Source: Aquificaceae bacterium (GTDB lineage Bacteria; Aquificota; Aquificia; Aquificales; Aquificaceae). From it: DNA of 20,563 bases. Shown in pieces: positions 13,905 through 20,563 of the stretch; the first letter of the stretch is position 1; each line of letters starts with the position of its first letter. Below the pieces are notes generated by a model, which was given only the letters and a program-made list of their open reading frames with translations, ran no database searches and was not told the origin of the DNA. The translations under genes and the position numbers were made by a program. The DNA lies in the NCBI GenBank assembly GCA_026982025.1, contig JALSHX010000124.1:1-20563 (forward strand). Reading direction: 5' to 3'.

Positions 13905-14725
13905 ATCTCAGAAGAATTTTGAGAATAAAAGAAATTGAGGAAAGGGATAGGGCGAGGAGAATTAAGGAAATAGATGAGGAGATAAATCACCTTGAGCTTG
14001 AAAAAAGGAAATTTGAGGCGGACCTTGCAGAGTGTCAGAGGATGCTCCAGAATTCCGGGGATGCCCTTAGACTTATCTTCAGGCAGAAGGCGTTTGTAAG
14101 TAAAATCAACGACCTCGACAGGAAAGTGAGAGAGCTTGAAAAGAAAAGGGACGAGGAGTCGGAAAACCTGCGGGAGGTTAAAAGGGAGGAAAAAGCGGTT
14201 AGAATTCTGAAGGATAAAGTTGGATACGAGGAGTACTCCAGGTCGCTCAAGAGGGAATTCCTGCAAATCGGATTCATCCACCTTTTAAAAAAGGGTTTTA
14301 AGTTGATTCTCTTATTTTCTTTTACCCTTTCTGGAGCCGTTTTTTCCGAGAGTGCTGTTCAAAAGAAGTTAAAGGAAGACCAGGAAAAAAAGTCTGAAGA
14401 GCGACTGAAGGAGGTTGAAAGGGTTATAGAGGAGAAACTTCAGAGGCTCATTGACGAGAGAAAAAAACTTGAAGCTTTGCGAAAAAGACCTTTAACGGAG
14501 GAGGAGGAAAAAGAAGTAAAAAAGCTAATAAAAATCGTTTCAAAGACGCCTTCCGACGAGGCGGGAGCTATCCTGAATAACCTCAAACCGAGGATAGCTG
14601 CAGAGATTCTTATTAGACTAAAAGACAGACAGGCGGGTCAGATCCTCGCTGCTATGGATCCCAAGAAGGCGGCAAGGGTTACGGAAATTATTATGAGCTG
14701 GCGTGCAAATGCGAAGAAAAGATAG
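13901..14725 (+). CDS. FliJ-like coiled coil fused to MotE-like (MgtE-N) periplasmic domain
   Basis: One uninterrupted 274-aa frame holds two recognisable parts. Residues 1-125 are a charged coiled coil beginning MNLRRILRIKEIEERDRARR and running to EEYSRSLKREF, with the length and pattern of FliJ, the soluble export chaperone/stalk of the flagellar type III ATPase. Residues 133-150 are a membrane span or signal anchor (FKLILLFSFTLSGAVFSE). Residues 151-274 have a second coiled coil, then an MgtE-N/MotE-like helical domain (DEAGAILNNLKPRIAAEILIRL, QAGQILAAMDPKKAARVTEII, about 219-264). MotE is a periplasmic chaperone of the flagellar stator. FliJ and MotE are normally separate adjacent genes. 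TTG 14303 (residue 135) could be an internal start for MotE alone. The start overlaps mobA as ATGA. No other flagellar gene is in the window. Part assignments are by pattern, not by alignment. Confidence 0.72.
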   Translation: MNLRRILRIKEIEERDRARRIKEIDEEINHLELEKRKFEADLAECQRMLQNSGDALRLIFRQKAFVSKINDLDRKVRELEKKRDEESENLREVKREEKAVRILKDKVGYEEYSRSLKREFLQIGFIHLLKKGFKLILLFSFTLSGAVFSESAVQKKLKEDQEKKSEERLKEVERVIEEKLQRLIDERKKLEALRKRPLTEEEEKEVKKLIKIVSKTPSDEAGAILNNLKPRIAAEILIRLKDRQAGQILAAMDPKKAARVTEIIMSWRANAKKR

Positions 14726-15824
14726 GTTAACTCCCTTCATCGTAATGGACATCCTCAAGGAGGCAAGAGCACGTGAGGATGTAATTCACCTTGAGATAGG
14801 TGAGCCGGACCTTGACCCCCCTCCCCGCGTCCTTGAGTATGTCAAGAGATCCGTAGATAAAAGGCAGTACTTCTACACTCCAGCCCTCGGACTACCTGAG
14901 TTGAGAGAGCGTATTGCAATGTATTACAAGGAGAAGTACGGTGTGGACATCTCACCCGAAAGGGTTGTTATTACAACGGGAACTTCGGGAGCCTTTCTTG
15001 TTGCTTATTCAATAGTGGCGGACGGAGGGGAGAAAATTGCAATAGCGGACCCTTCCTATCCTTGCTACAAAAATTTTGCACACCTCCTTGACATACAGCC
15101 CCATTTTGTGAGGGTTTCGGAAAAAGATGGTTTTCAGATAAAACCGGAGCATCTTGAGCACTCCGGCATCAGGGCTGTCCACATCTCCTCACCCTCAAAT
15201 CCGACGGGGACTCTCTACGATCCCCATAACCTGAAAGATCTCTGTCTCTGGTGCGAGAAGAAGGGTGTATTTCTCATATCTGACGAGATTTACCACGGTC
15301 TGGTTTATTCCGGTGAGGAGCGAACAGCTCTTGAGTTCTCCCAGAATGCAATTGTGATTAACGGATTTTCCAAGTACTTCTGCATGCCCGGATTCAGGAT
15401 AGGCTGGATGATTCTTCCACCGGAAATGGTGAGAAGTGCGGAAAAGGTCATCCAGAATGTATTTATCTCCGCACCCACCATCAGCCAGTACGCGGCTCTG
15501 GGTGCTTTTGACGAGGAATACCTTCAGAAGGTCAGGGAGACCTTTGCAGAAAGGAGAAGGGTTCTGTACGAAGGACTTAAAGACGTGTTTTCAATAACTG
15601 CGAAGCCTGAAGGAGCTTTTTACATCTGGGCGAGAATTGACAGGTATTCCCGGGACTCCCATGACTTTGCTCTAAAATTACTCAGGGAGGCGGGGGTAGC
15701 CGTAACTCCCGGTGTTGACTTCGGGACCAATGAGACCTCAAAGTACATTCGCCTTGCCTACACGAGAAAGGTTGAGGAGCTTGAGTTAGCGGTTGAGCGA
15801 ATCAGGAAGTATCTTGGTCTCTGA
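14709..15824 (+). CDS. PLP-dependent aminotransferase, class I/II (aspartate aminotransferase family)
   Basis: A complete fold-type I aminotransferase of 371 aa from ATG 14709. Visible features are IGEPDLDPP (30-38), TTGTSGAF (89-96), the cofactor contacts N164 (SPSNPTGTLY), D192 and Y195 (ISDEIYHGLVY), the Schiff-base lysine K222 in NGFSKYFCMPGFRIGW with the following R230, and the substrate-carboxylate arginine R348 (YIRLAY). The family covers aspartate, alanine and related aminotransferases. The exact substrate is not readable from sequence. The gene overlaps the FliJ/MotE frame by 17 bp (or 23 bp if GTG 14703 is used), and neither start has a convincing ribosome binding site. The 3' end overlaps the convergent DUF523 gene by 39 bp, with conserved C-terminal sequence running to the stop. 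Confidence 0.93.
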   Translation: MRRKDRLTPFIVMDILKEARAREDVIHLEIGEPDLDPPPRVLEYVKRSVDKRQYFYTPALGLPELRERIAMYYKEKYGVDISPERVVITTGTSGAFLVAYSIVADGGEKIAIADPSYPCYKNFAHLLDIQPHFVRVSEKDGFQIKPEHLEHSGIRAVHISSPSNPTGTLYDPHNLKDLCLWCEKKGVFLISDEIYHGLVYSGEERTALEFSQNAIVINGFSKYFCMPGFRIGWMILPPEMVRSAEKVIQNVFISAPTISQYAALGAFDEEYLQKVRETFAERRRVLYEGLKDVFSITAKPEGAFYIWARIDRYSRDSHDFALKLLREAGVAVTPGVDFGTNETSKYIRLAYTRKVEELELAVERIRKYLGL

Positions 15825-16430
15825 GTACCACAGCTTCTTCAGTTCGCCCGGAACATACTTCCCGGCAAGTTCAATGACCCTTGACATCCTGAACCTTCTT
15901 ACTTTGCGGTATGATACCCCCTCCGCGCGGTTTAAAAACAAACCCAATAAAAACCTCAGCCGTATTGATGGATACCTTAAAAGCCTCTCCTCATCTTCAA
16001 TGGGAAGATGGTAGAAAAGCTCCCTTACTTTTCCCGCAAAGATCCCGATTCCCCTCCTTTTTAAAATCATCCCTTCCCTATCAGCGTAAACCTTTGTTCC
16101 CGAAACACCGCAGGAGGGCGACCTGCTTTTTAAAAGAAAGCCGTTGACCTCACGCATTCTTCTGTAAAAGGATGCTGAGAAGTTTTCCAGTTCCTGCGTA
16201 AAGTCCTTACCAGTAGATGGCTGGTATGCGCGGATTTTCTCTCCCTCTTGCAGGAGGATGATCCTGTCCCTCGGAACTCCGAGACCAAGCTCCACCTCCG
16301 GACAAACCTTAACTACTTCCACGAAGGGAAGGAGGCTCACCGCAAGACTGCTGACGGCGGAATTCCCGTCGTAACGAACCTCGTCGCCGAGCAGACAGGC
16401 ACTTATCACCAGCCTGGGCTTAAGATTCAT
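15786..16430 (-). CDS. DUF523 (TudS-like) iron-sulphur protein
   Basis: From ATG 16430 the protein is 214 aa. The DUF523 core (about 5-150) has the three cysteines that in the thiouracil desulfidase TudS hold a [4Fe-4S] cluster: C12 (SACLLGDEVRYDG), C43 (VCPEVELGLGVPR) and C107 (KSRSPSCG). TudS removes sulphur from thiolated uracil. Whether this homologue does so is not known. After the core comes LPIEDEERLLRYPSIRLRFLL, which corresponds to the linker into DUF1722 in E. coli YbgA-type proteins, but the second domain is reduced to about 50 residues. A TTG at 16439 is an alternative start. The gene begins inside the last codons of hemH, so translation is probably coupled, and its last 39 bp are antisense to the aminotransferase. 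Confidence 0.85.
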   Translation of the reverse strand: MNLKPRLVISACLLGDEVRYDGNSAVSSLAVSLLPFVEVVKVCPEVELGLGVPRDRIILLQEGEKIRAYQPSTGKDFTQELENFSASFYRRMREVNGFLLKSRSPSCGVSGTKVYADREGMILKRRGIGIFAGKVRELFYHLPIEDEERLLRYPSIRLRFLLGLFLNRAEGVSYRKVRRFRMSRVIELAGKYVPGELKKLWYSETKILPDSLNR

Positions 16431-17373
16431 GTTTCTCAAGCTCTTTTAAGACTACATCCCTGAGGGCTTCAATGAACAGGGTATCGCTTTGAAGGGTTGG
16501 AACCCTTAAATAATTTTCAATACCCAGTTTTATTGCAAGGTTTCCGTGCTGGTGGTCAAGCTCGTAAAGTGTTTCAGAGTGCTCGCATACAAAGGAGACG
16601 GGTATTACGCAAAGGTTTTTAACACCTCGCGAAGCGAGGTCTTTTATGACTTCTTCGGTCATGGGTTTGAGCCACTCCACGGGACCCACCTTGCTCTGAT
16701 AAGCGAGAGTGTGGGGAACTCCGGGGAAGTGATCCATAACCAGTCTTACAGTTTTCTCGGTCTGCTTCTGATAGGGATCTCCTTCCTTTATTACATACAG
16801 AGGCAGGCTGTGGGCTGAGAAGAGGAAGTGAAAGTCTTTCGGGTCTTCAACCGTTTCCCTGATTTTTTTGACGAGAGCTTCTATGTACATGGGGTGGTCG
16901 TGGAAGTCCTTGATTTTGATTACCCTGACCTCGGGGAATCGGGATCTTTTGTAAACCCTCTCAAACTCGTTGAAGGATGAGCCGGTGGTTGTCTTGCTGA
17001 ACTGGGGATAGAGGGGAAGGAGCAGGATTCTTTCAATCTCTTCCGAGAAGAGTTCTTCAAGTGCCTCCTCTGTGAATGGATGCCAGTACCTCATGGCAAC
17101 CACCACTTTGAAGTTGTCACCCAGAGCCTTCTGGAGTTCATGAGCCTGTTGGAGGGTTTGATCCTTCTGAGGTGACTTGCCCCCCATGATCTCGTAGTAA
17201 TGGCGGGTCTTTTTGCTCCTGATCTTTGCTATGATCCGGGCAACGGGTTTCTGGATTATTCTGGGGATCCTTATTATGTCGTGGTCAGAAAATAGGTTGT
17301 AAAGAAAGGGCTCAACAGCATCAAGGCTGTCGGGACCTCCCATGTTTAAAAGGACGACGCCCGTCTTCTTCAC
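16420..17373 (-). CDS. hemH: Ferrochelatase
   Basis: HemH inserts Fe2+ into a porphyrin at the end of haem synthesis. The 317-aa sequence begins KKTGVVLLNMGGPDSLDAVEPFLYNLFSD, typical of the family, and has YPQFSKTTTGSSFNEF (122-137), the catalytic histidine H188 in LFSAHSLPLYVIKEGDPY (184-201) and E264 in FVCEHSETLYELD (261-273). Length agrees with the B. subtilis type (about 310). The start is GTG 17373. A later ATG (residue 11) would remove the conserved GVVLLN strand. This forces a 53-bp overlap with the end of narB in another frame. There is no ribosome binding site, so expression probably depends on narB translation. A 7-bp perfect inverted repeat lies inside the gene at 16624-16640. 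Confidence 0.96.
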   Translation of the reverse strand: MKKTGVVLLNMGGPDSLDAVEPFLYNLFSDHDIIRIPRIIQKPVARIIAKIRSKKTRHYYEIMGGKSPQKDQTLQQAHELQKALGDNFKVVVAMRYWHPFTEEALEELFSEEIERILLLPLYPQFSKTTTGSSFNEFERVYKRSRFPEVRVIKIKDFHDHPMYIEALVKKIRETVEDPKDFHFLFSAHSLPLYVIKEGDPYQKQTEKTVRLVMDHFPGVPHTLAYQSKVGPVEWLKPMTEEVIKDLASRGVKNLCVIPVSFVCEHSETLYELDHQHGNLAIKLGIENYLRVPTLQSDTLFIEALRDVVLKELEKHES

Positions 17374-19387
17374 ACCAGTTAATATTTTTACCCGCTGGAA
17401 TTATGTCAACCGCGGTGAACTTGAGATCCGGCTCCTTTGAGAGGGGGTCACACCTGTCGGAAACGAGCCTGTTGATGGGATCAGCAAATTCTCTTGGATA
17501 ACCGAAAGGTGTGAATATGTGGCCTCTCTTTATTTTCCCGAACTTCACTATTCTCTCCGCCTCGCCGAGTTTTGAGCGGATGACCACCCTATCCCATTCG
17601 GAAATACCGAGTTCCCGGGCATCGTCGGGATTCATGATTATGTAGGGAGGGAGCTCTCCTTTCAGGAGGGAGGGGCTTTTACCCGTCCTCGTCATCGTGT
17701 GCCACTGGTCCTTCATCCGTCCCGTCATCATCAGAAAGGAGCCTCGGTCCTGGGGGATTTCAAAGCGGGCGGGGTGGAATTTTGCCTTTTTACTTTCGGT
17801 TGCGAATTTGAGATCTTCATAGAGCCACCTTTTGCCCCATCTTGAGGGAAGGCGTGCGTAGGTCAGGTTTGAGAGGTCACACAGCCTGCCTCTCGTTGCT
17901 CTTTTAAACTCTTCAAAGATATCCACCGCGGAGCGGTAGTTAAAGGATTCTTCCCATCCCATTCTCTTGGCGACTTCTGTGAATATCAGCCAGTCGGGTT
18001 TTGCCTCTCCGGGAGGGTACCTGAACTGCCTTGAGAAGGTTACGGTCCGGTCAGAACCCGTCATTGTCCCTTCCTTTTCACCTATCTGGGCGGCAGGCAA
18101 AATGAGGTTTGCAAGCTCGCAGGAGTCGTTCCAGTAAGCGTCCTGAACGATGAGAAAGACCTTTTTCAGAGCCTCCTCAACTTTTCCAGTAGAGGGAAGG
18201 GATACGAGGGGGTTTGTGCAGACTACCCAGAGAAGGTCAATCTTTCCCTCAGTGATAAGGTCCACCGCCTCGGTTATACTGGGACCGGGCATGGGTTTAA
18301 TCCCTTCCGTTTTCCAGAAATTTTCCATGAACCTTCTGTCTTCTTCAGACCTCACGTCCCTGTATCCGGGTAGCCCGTTTGACAGGTAACCCACCTCCCT
18401 TCCTCCCATTGCGTTGGGCTGTCCTGTCAGTGAGAAGGGGCATCCCTTCTCGTTTATTCTCCCAGTTGCAAGGTGAAGGTTGATGAGAGATAAGTTTTTC
18501 ATGACGCCGTTTAAGGACTGGTTAAGTCCCTGACACCAGAAGGATATCAGCTTTTTGCTCTGGGCAAAAACCTTAGCAACGAGGTAAATATCCTCCTCGG
18601 GAACATCGCATATGCTTGATGCAATGTCGGGAGGGAATTTTTCGGCGTATTTTAATGCTTCCTCAAAACCCTCCGTGTAACCGTCAACGAACTGAAAATT
18701 GACCCATCCCTCTCTGTGAATTGTGTATAGGACGGAGTTGAAGAATACCGTGTCAGTTCCCGCCCTTATGGATATGTGTAGGTCGCTCTTTCTCGCTGTT
18801 TCCGTCTCGTATGGGTCTATGGTAATAATCAGAACCTGCTCTGATTCCCTCCTTCTCCTTAACACCCTTTTGAACAAAACCGGGTGGGAAATTGCAGCGT
18901 TGCTACCCGCAAAGATAAAGGCGTCCGCATCGTCTATGTCTTCGTAAGTGCATGGAACTCCGTCGGACCCGAAAGCCATCTTGTACGCTGTGACTGCGGT
19001 TGCCATGCACAGCCGTGAGTTGGAATCAATGTTGTTTGTTTTTAAAAATCCTTTAACGAACTTGTTAATGATGTACGATTCCTCCGTCAACAGCTGTCCA
19101 GATATGTAGAAGTACGTCTTATCCGGGGGAATGGTTTTTAATTTTTGTTCAATAATACGGTAAGCTTCCTCCCATGATATTTCTTTAAAGGGTTTCTCCT
19201 TTGCTTCCCTGAAAAGGGGAGCGGTGATCCTCCCTTTGTCAAAGGCTTCGGGAAGGTAAAGGGGTTTCTTGCAGAGGTCTCCCTTTGTAGCGGGGTGGAG
19301 GGAATCACCTTTGACCTTTCCTTTATCGTCAATATAAAGTCCGCAGCCAACTCCGCAGTAGGGACACTGGAAAGCGGTGTCCTTCAT
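17321..19387 (-). CDS. narB: Assimilatory-type nitrate reductase catalytic subunit (Mo-bisMGD, [4Fe-4S])
   Basis: A 688-aa molybdopterin oxidoreductase of the DMSO-reductase family that reduces nitrate to nitrite. The N-terminus carries the [4Fe-4S] ligands C8-x2-C11-x3-C15 (CPYCGVGCGLY) and C39 (DLCKKPLYLPEAF). C127 in NSRLCMATAVTAYK is the expected molybdenum ligand. FCSDG/bisMGD regions follow (FAGSNAAISHPV, WCQGLNQSLNG, GQPNAMGGREVGYLSNGLPGYR, TMTGSDRTVTFSRQF, MTGRMKDQWHTMTRTGKS). No twin-arginine signal is present, so it acts in the cytoplasm, like cyanobacterial NarB rather than NapA. ATG 19387 overlaps the narK stop as ATGA. A longer frame to 19516 lies inside narK and is rejected. The last about 18 residues (CEEDGRRPFKHGRSRQP) overlap hemH and look unconstrained. 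Confidence 0.95.
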   Translation of the reverse strand: MKDTAFQCPYCGVGCGLYIDDKGKVKGDSLHPATKGDLCKKPLYLPEAFDKGRITAPLFREAKEKPFKEISWEEAYRIIEQKLKTIPPDKTYFYISGQLLTEESYIINKFVKGFLKTNNIDSNSRLCMATAVTAYKMAFGSDGVPCTYEDIDDADAFIFAGSNAAISHPVLFKRVLRRRRESEQVLIITIDPYETETARKSDLHISIRAGTDTVFFNSVLYTIHREGWVNFQFVDGYTEGFEEALKYAEKFPPDIASSICDVPEEDIYLVAKVFAQSKKLISFWCQGLNQSLNGVMKNLSLINLHLATGRINEKGCPFSLTGQPNAMGGREVGYLSNGLPGYRDVRSEEDRRFMENFWKTEGIKPMPGPSITEAVDLITEGKIDLLWVVCTNPLVSLPSTGKVEEALKKVFLIVQDAYWNDSCELANLILPAAQIGEKEGTMTGSDRTVTFSRQFRYPPGEAKPDWLIFTEVAKRMGWEESFNYRSAVDIFEEFKRATRGRLCDLSNLTYARLPSRWGKRWLYEDLKFATESKKAKFHPARFEIPQDRGSFLMMTGRMKDQWHTMTRTGKSPSLLKGELPPYIIMNPDDARELGISEWDRVVIRSKLGEAERIVKFGKIKRGHIFTPFGYPREFADPINRLVSDRCDPLSKEPDLKFTAVDIIPAGKNINWCEEDGRRPFKHGRSRQP

Positions 19388-20563
19388 CCGGCAATCTCCA
19401 TAACGACCCTGCCGGTTTTCGGATCTATGCCAGAAATCCTCTCGCTCTGATAGTCGTACCTCACGTAAGCCCATTCCATCCACCTTGCGTGGAGAATTCT
19501 TACGAGGACGAGACACGATAGAGCTATGCTTCCGAACAGGGCAAAGGCAAGGGAGTAGCTTCCGGTCGCCTCATATACGATTCCGTTGACGGTGGGCAGG
19601 TAGAATCCACCTATACCGCCTGCGGCACCGATAATTCCTGTCATGAGTCCCGTTTTCCGGGGCCAGCGATGGGGCACGAGCTGGAATACCGCACCGTTCC
19701 CGAGTCCGTAAAAGGTGTAGAGCAATAGAAACATGAGCACTCCGACCACCAGAGGTGGAACAAATAAGGAGAAGATGAGATTGACGAGGGTGATACCTCC
19801 GAGGAAGTACATAAGAGCGGTTGCTCCGCTGATCCTATCCGCTATGAATCCTCCCAGAGGTCTTATCATTGCACCTGTGAAGGCAAAGAGGGACATTAGA
19901 ATTCCCGCCTCCACCTTTGAAACCGAGTAAACATCCCTCAGGAGCATAGCAATGTAAGACGACATTCCCACAAATCCGCCGAAAGTCACGGAATAGGCGA
20001 GCATCATCACCCATGTGTCCCTTTCAAGGAGAACCTTCTTGAAGGGAGCCGGCATGAGGAGGAGGGCAAAGGCTGAACCGAAAACGGGAATGAGGAGCTT
20101 GCCCGTATTGCCCTCTGCTCCGCCCGTTGACCCGGAAAAGAGGAGAGCCATGACTATGAGGAAGAGCAGAGTCAGGAAGAAGGAAAGTACGGGATATACT
20201 CTGTTTCCCTCGTTTTTCGGCGTTCTGTCTTTAGCCCATAAAAGTACGAAGAATGCGGAAACCGCCAGAAGACCAGCCGAAAGGACAAAAGCTAACTGCC
20301 ATCCGATAGCTCTGGCAAGGGGCGGAAATAAGATACCGTCAAGAACCGCACCTATGTTTCCAGCAGCGGCAAGTCCAAGAACGAGACCCTGAACCTCACG
20401 GGGATAATTGCTACCAGCCATGGGCAGAGCAATGGCAAAGCTCGCACCCGCAACACCCAGAAGCACGCCTATCCAGAGTAAGTCCCGGTAGGACACTTCA
20501 AAACCTCTCACGATTATGTAGAGGTGGGGAAGGGATGAGAGGAGAATTCCCATCAGGGCTATG
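19384..20563 (-). CDS. narK: Nitrate/nitrite transporter, MFS NarK/NasA family (5' end outside window)
   Basis: A major facilitator with 392 residues visible. The frame is still open at the right edge, so the first two or so membrane spans are missing and the ATG at 20553 is an internal codon. Both nitrate-signature regions of the NarK family are present: GLAAAGNIGAVLDGILFPPLA (with the Gly-rich helix) and GLMTGIIGAAGGIGGFYLPTVNG. Also seen are LLGVAGASFAIALPMAGSNYP, typical of NarK, and RPLGGFIADRISG, the MFS inter-domain loop motif. It overlaps narB by ATGA, so import and reduction of nitrate are co-expressed. NarK-type carriers take up nitrate with protons or exchange it for nitrite. Which applies here is not readable. 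Confidence 0.93.
   Translation of the reverse strand, partial: IALMGILLSSLPHLYIIVRGFEVSYRDLLWIGVLLGVAGASFAIALPMAGSNYPREVQGLVLGLAAAGNIGAVLDGILFPPLARAIGWQLAFVLSAGLLAVSAFFVLLWAKDRTPKNEGNRVYPVLSFFLTLLFLIVMALLFSGSTGGAEGNTGKLLIPVFGSAFALLLMPAPFKKVLLERDTWVMMLAYSVTFGGFVGMSSYIAMLLRDVYSVSKVEAGILMSLFAFTGAMIRPLGGFIADRISGATALMYFLGGITLVNLIFSLFVPPLVVGVLMFLLLYTFYGLGNGAVFQLVPHRWPRKTGLMTGIIGAAGGIGGFYLPTVNGIVYEATGSYSLAFALFGSIALSCLVLVRILHARWMEWAYVRYDYQSERISGIDPKTGRVVMEIAG

Noticed and set aside
13793..14281. 162-codon minus-strand open frame across mobA and the FliJ-like gene
   Set aside because: It is the mirror of real coding sequence on the plus strand, with no motif and no room for its own promoter.
19388..19516. 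Longer N-terminus for narB
   Set aside because: It lies within the narK coding sequence in another frame. The family N-terminus with its CxxCxxxC motif begins at ATG 19387, which has an ATGA overlap.
1..20563. CRISPR array, tRNA or rRNA genes
   Set aside because: No regularly spaced repeats or RNA-gene signatures were seen, and essentially every base is already within a protein gene.

Overview
The window is a very dense piece of bacterial chromosome, most likely from a thermophilic member of the Aquificota (Aquifex/Hydrogenobacter-like). This assignment is inference. It rests on the gene repertoire (futalosine-route menaquinone synthesis, C5-route tetrapyrrole synthesis, one cytoplasmic NarB nitrate reductase with NarK, a bifunctional Rel/SpoT, MreBCD rod-shape genes, lipoprotein acylation) and on Lys/Glu/Arg-rich proteins with heavy AGG/AGA and ATA codon use. 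With the starts chosen here, only about 134 bp lie outside genes. The longest gap is 55 bp, so no gene-free stretch approaches 300 bp. I see no rRNA, tRNA, CRISPR, insertion sequence or attachment site.

Layout. (1) 2-463, + strand: the C-terminal part of mqnD (menaquinone). (2) 483-2434, + strand: a two-gene restriction-modification module, made of a PD-(D/E)XK-type putative endonuclease and a D12-class adenine methylase. It is visibly A+T-richer than its neighbours and looks acquired. (3) 6468-2431, - strand: mreB-mreC-mreD-mrdA, the cell-elongation cluster, each pair overlapping by 4 nt. (4) 6504-8612, + strand: spoT/rel, (p)ppGpp synthetase-hydrolase. (5) 12161-8615, - strand: hemL, a UPF0104/LPG-synthase-TM membrane protein and lnt. 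(6) 12217-15824, + strand: a lytic transglycosylase lipoprotein, mobA, a single ORF that joins a FliJ-like coiled coil to a MotE-like periplasmic domain, and a class I/II aminotransferase. (7) 20563-15786, - strand: narK (cut by the window edge), narB, hemH and a DUF523 (TudS-like) iron-sulphur protein.

How the genes fit together. NarK imports nitrate, NarB reduces it, and MobA (from operon 6) makes the bis-MGD form of the molybdenum cofactor that NarB-type enzymes need. HemL and HemH sit near the beginning and at the end of haem synthesis. Lnt finishes lipoproteins such as the transglycosylase encoded divergently from hemL. MreBCD, PBP2 and the transglycosylase all act on the cell wall.

The most notable items are the FliJ-MotE fusion, a probable CTG start for lnt in a CTGA stop/start overlap, the acquired R-M pair with a 7-codon mini-ORF at its junction, two promoters sharing TCTTTA-17-TATAAT, and convergent gene pairs that abut or overlap with no room for terminators. 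I did not find a clearly new multi-gene system. Most of the window is recognisable housekeeping and accessory metabolism.
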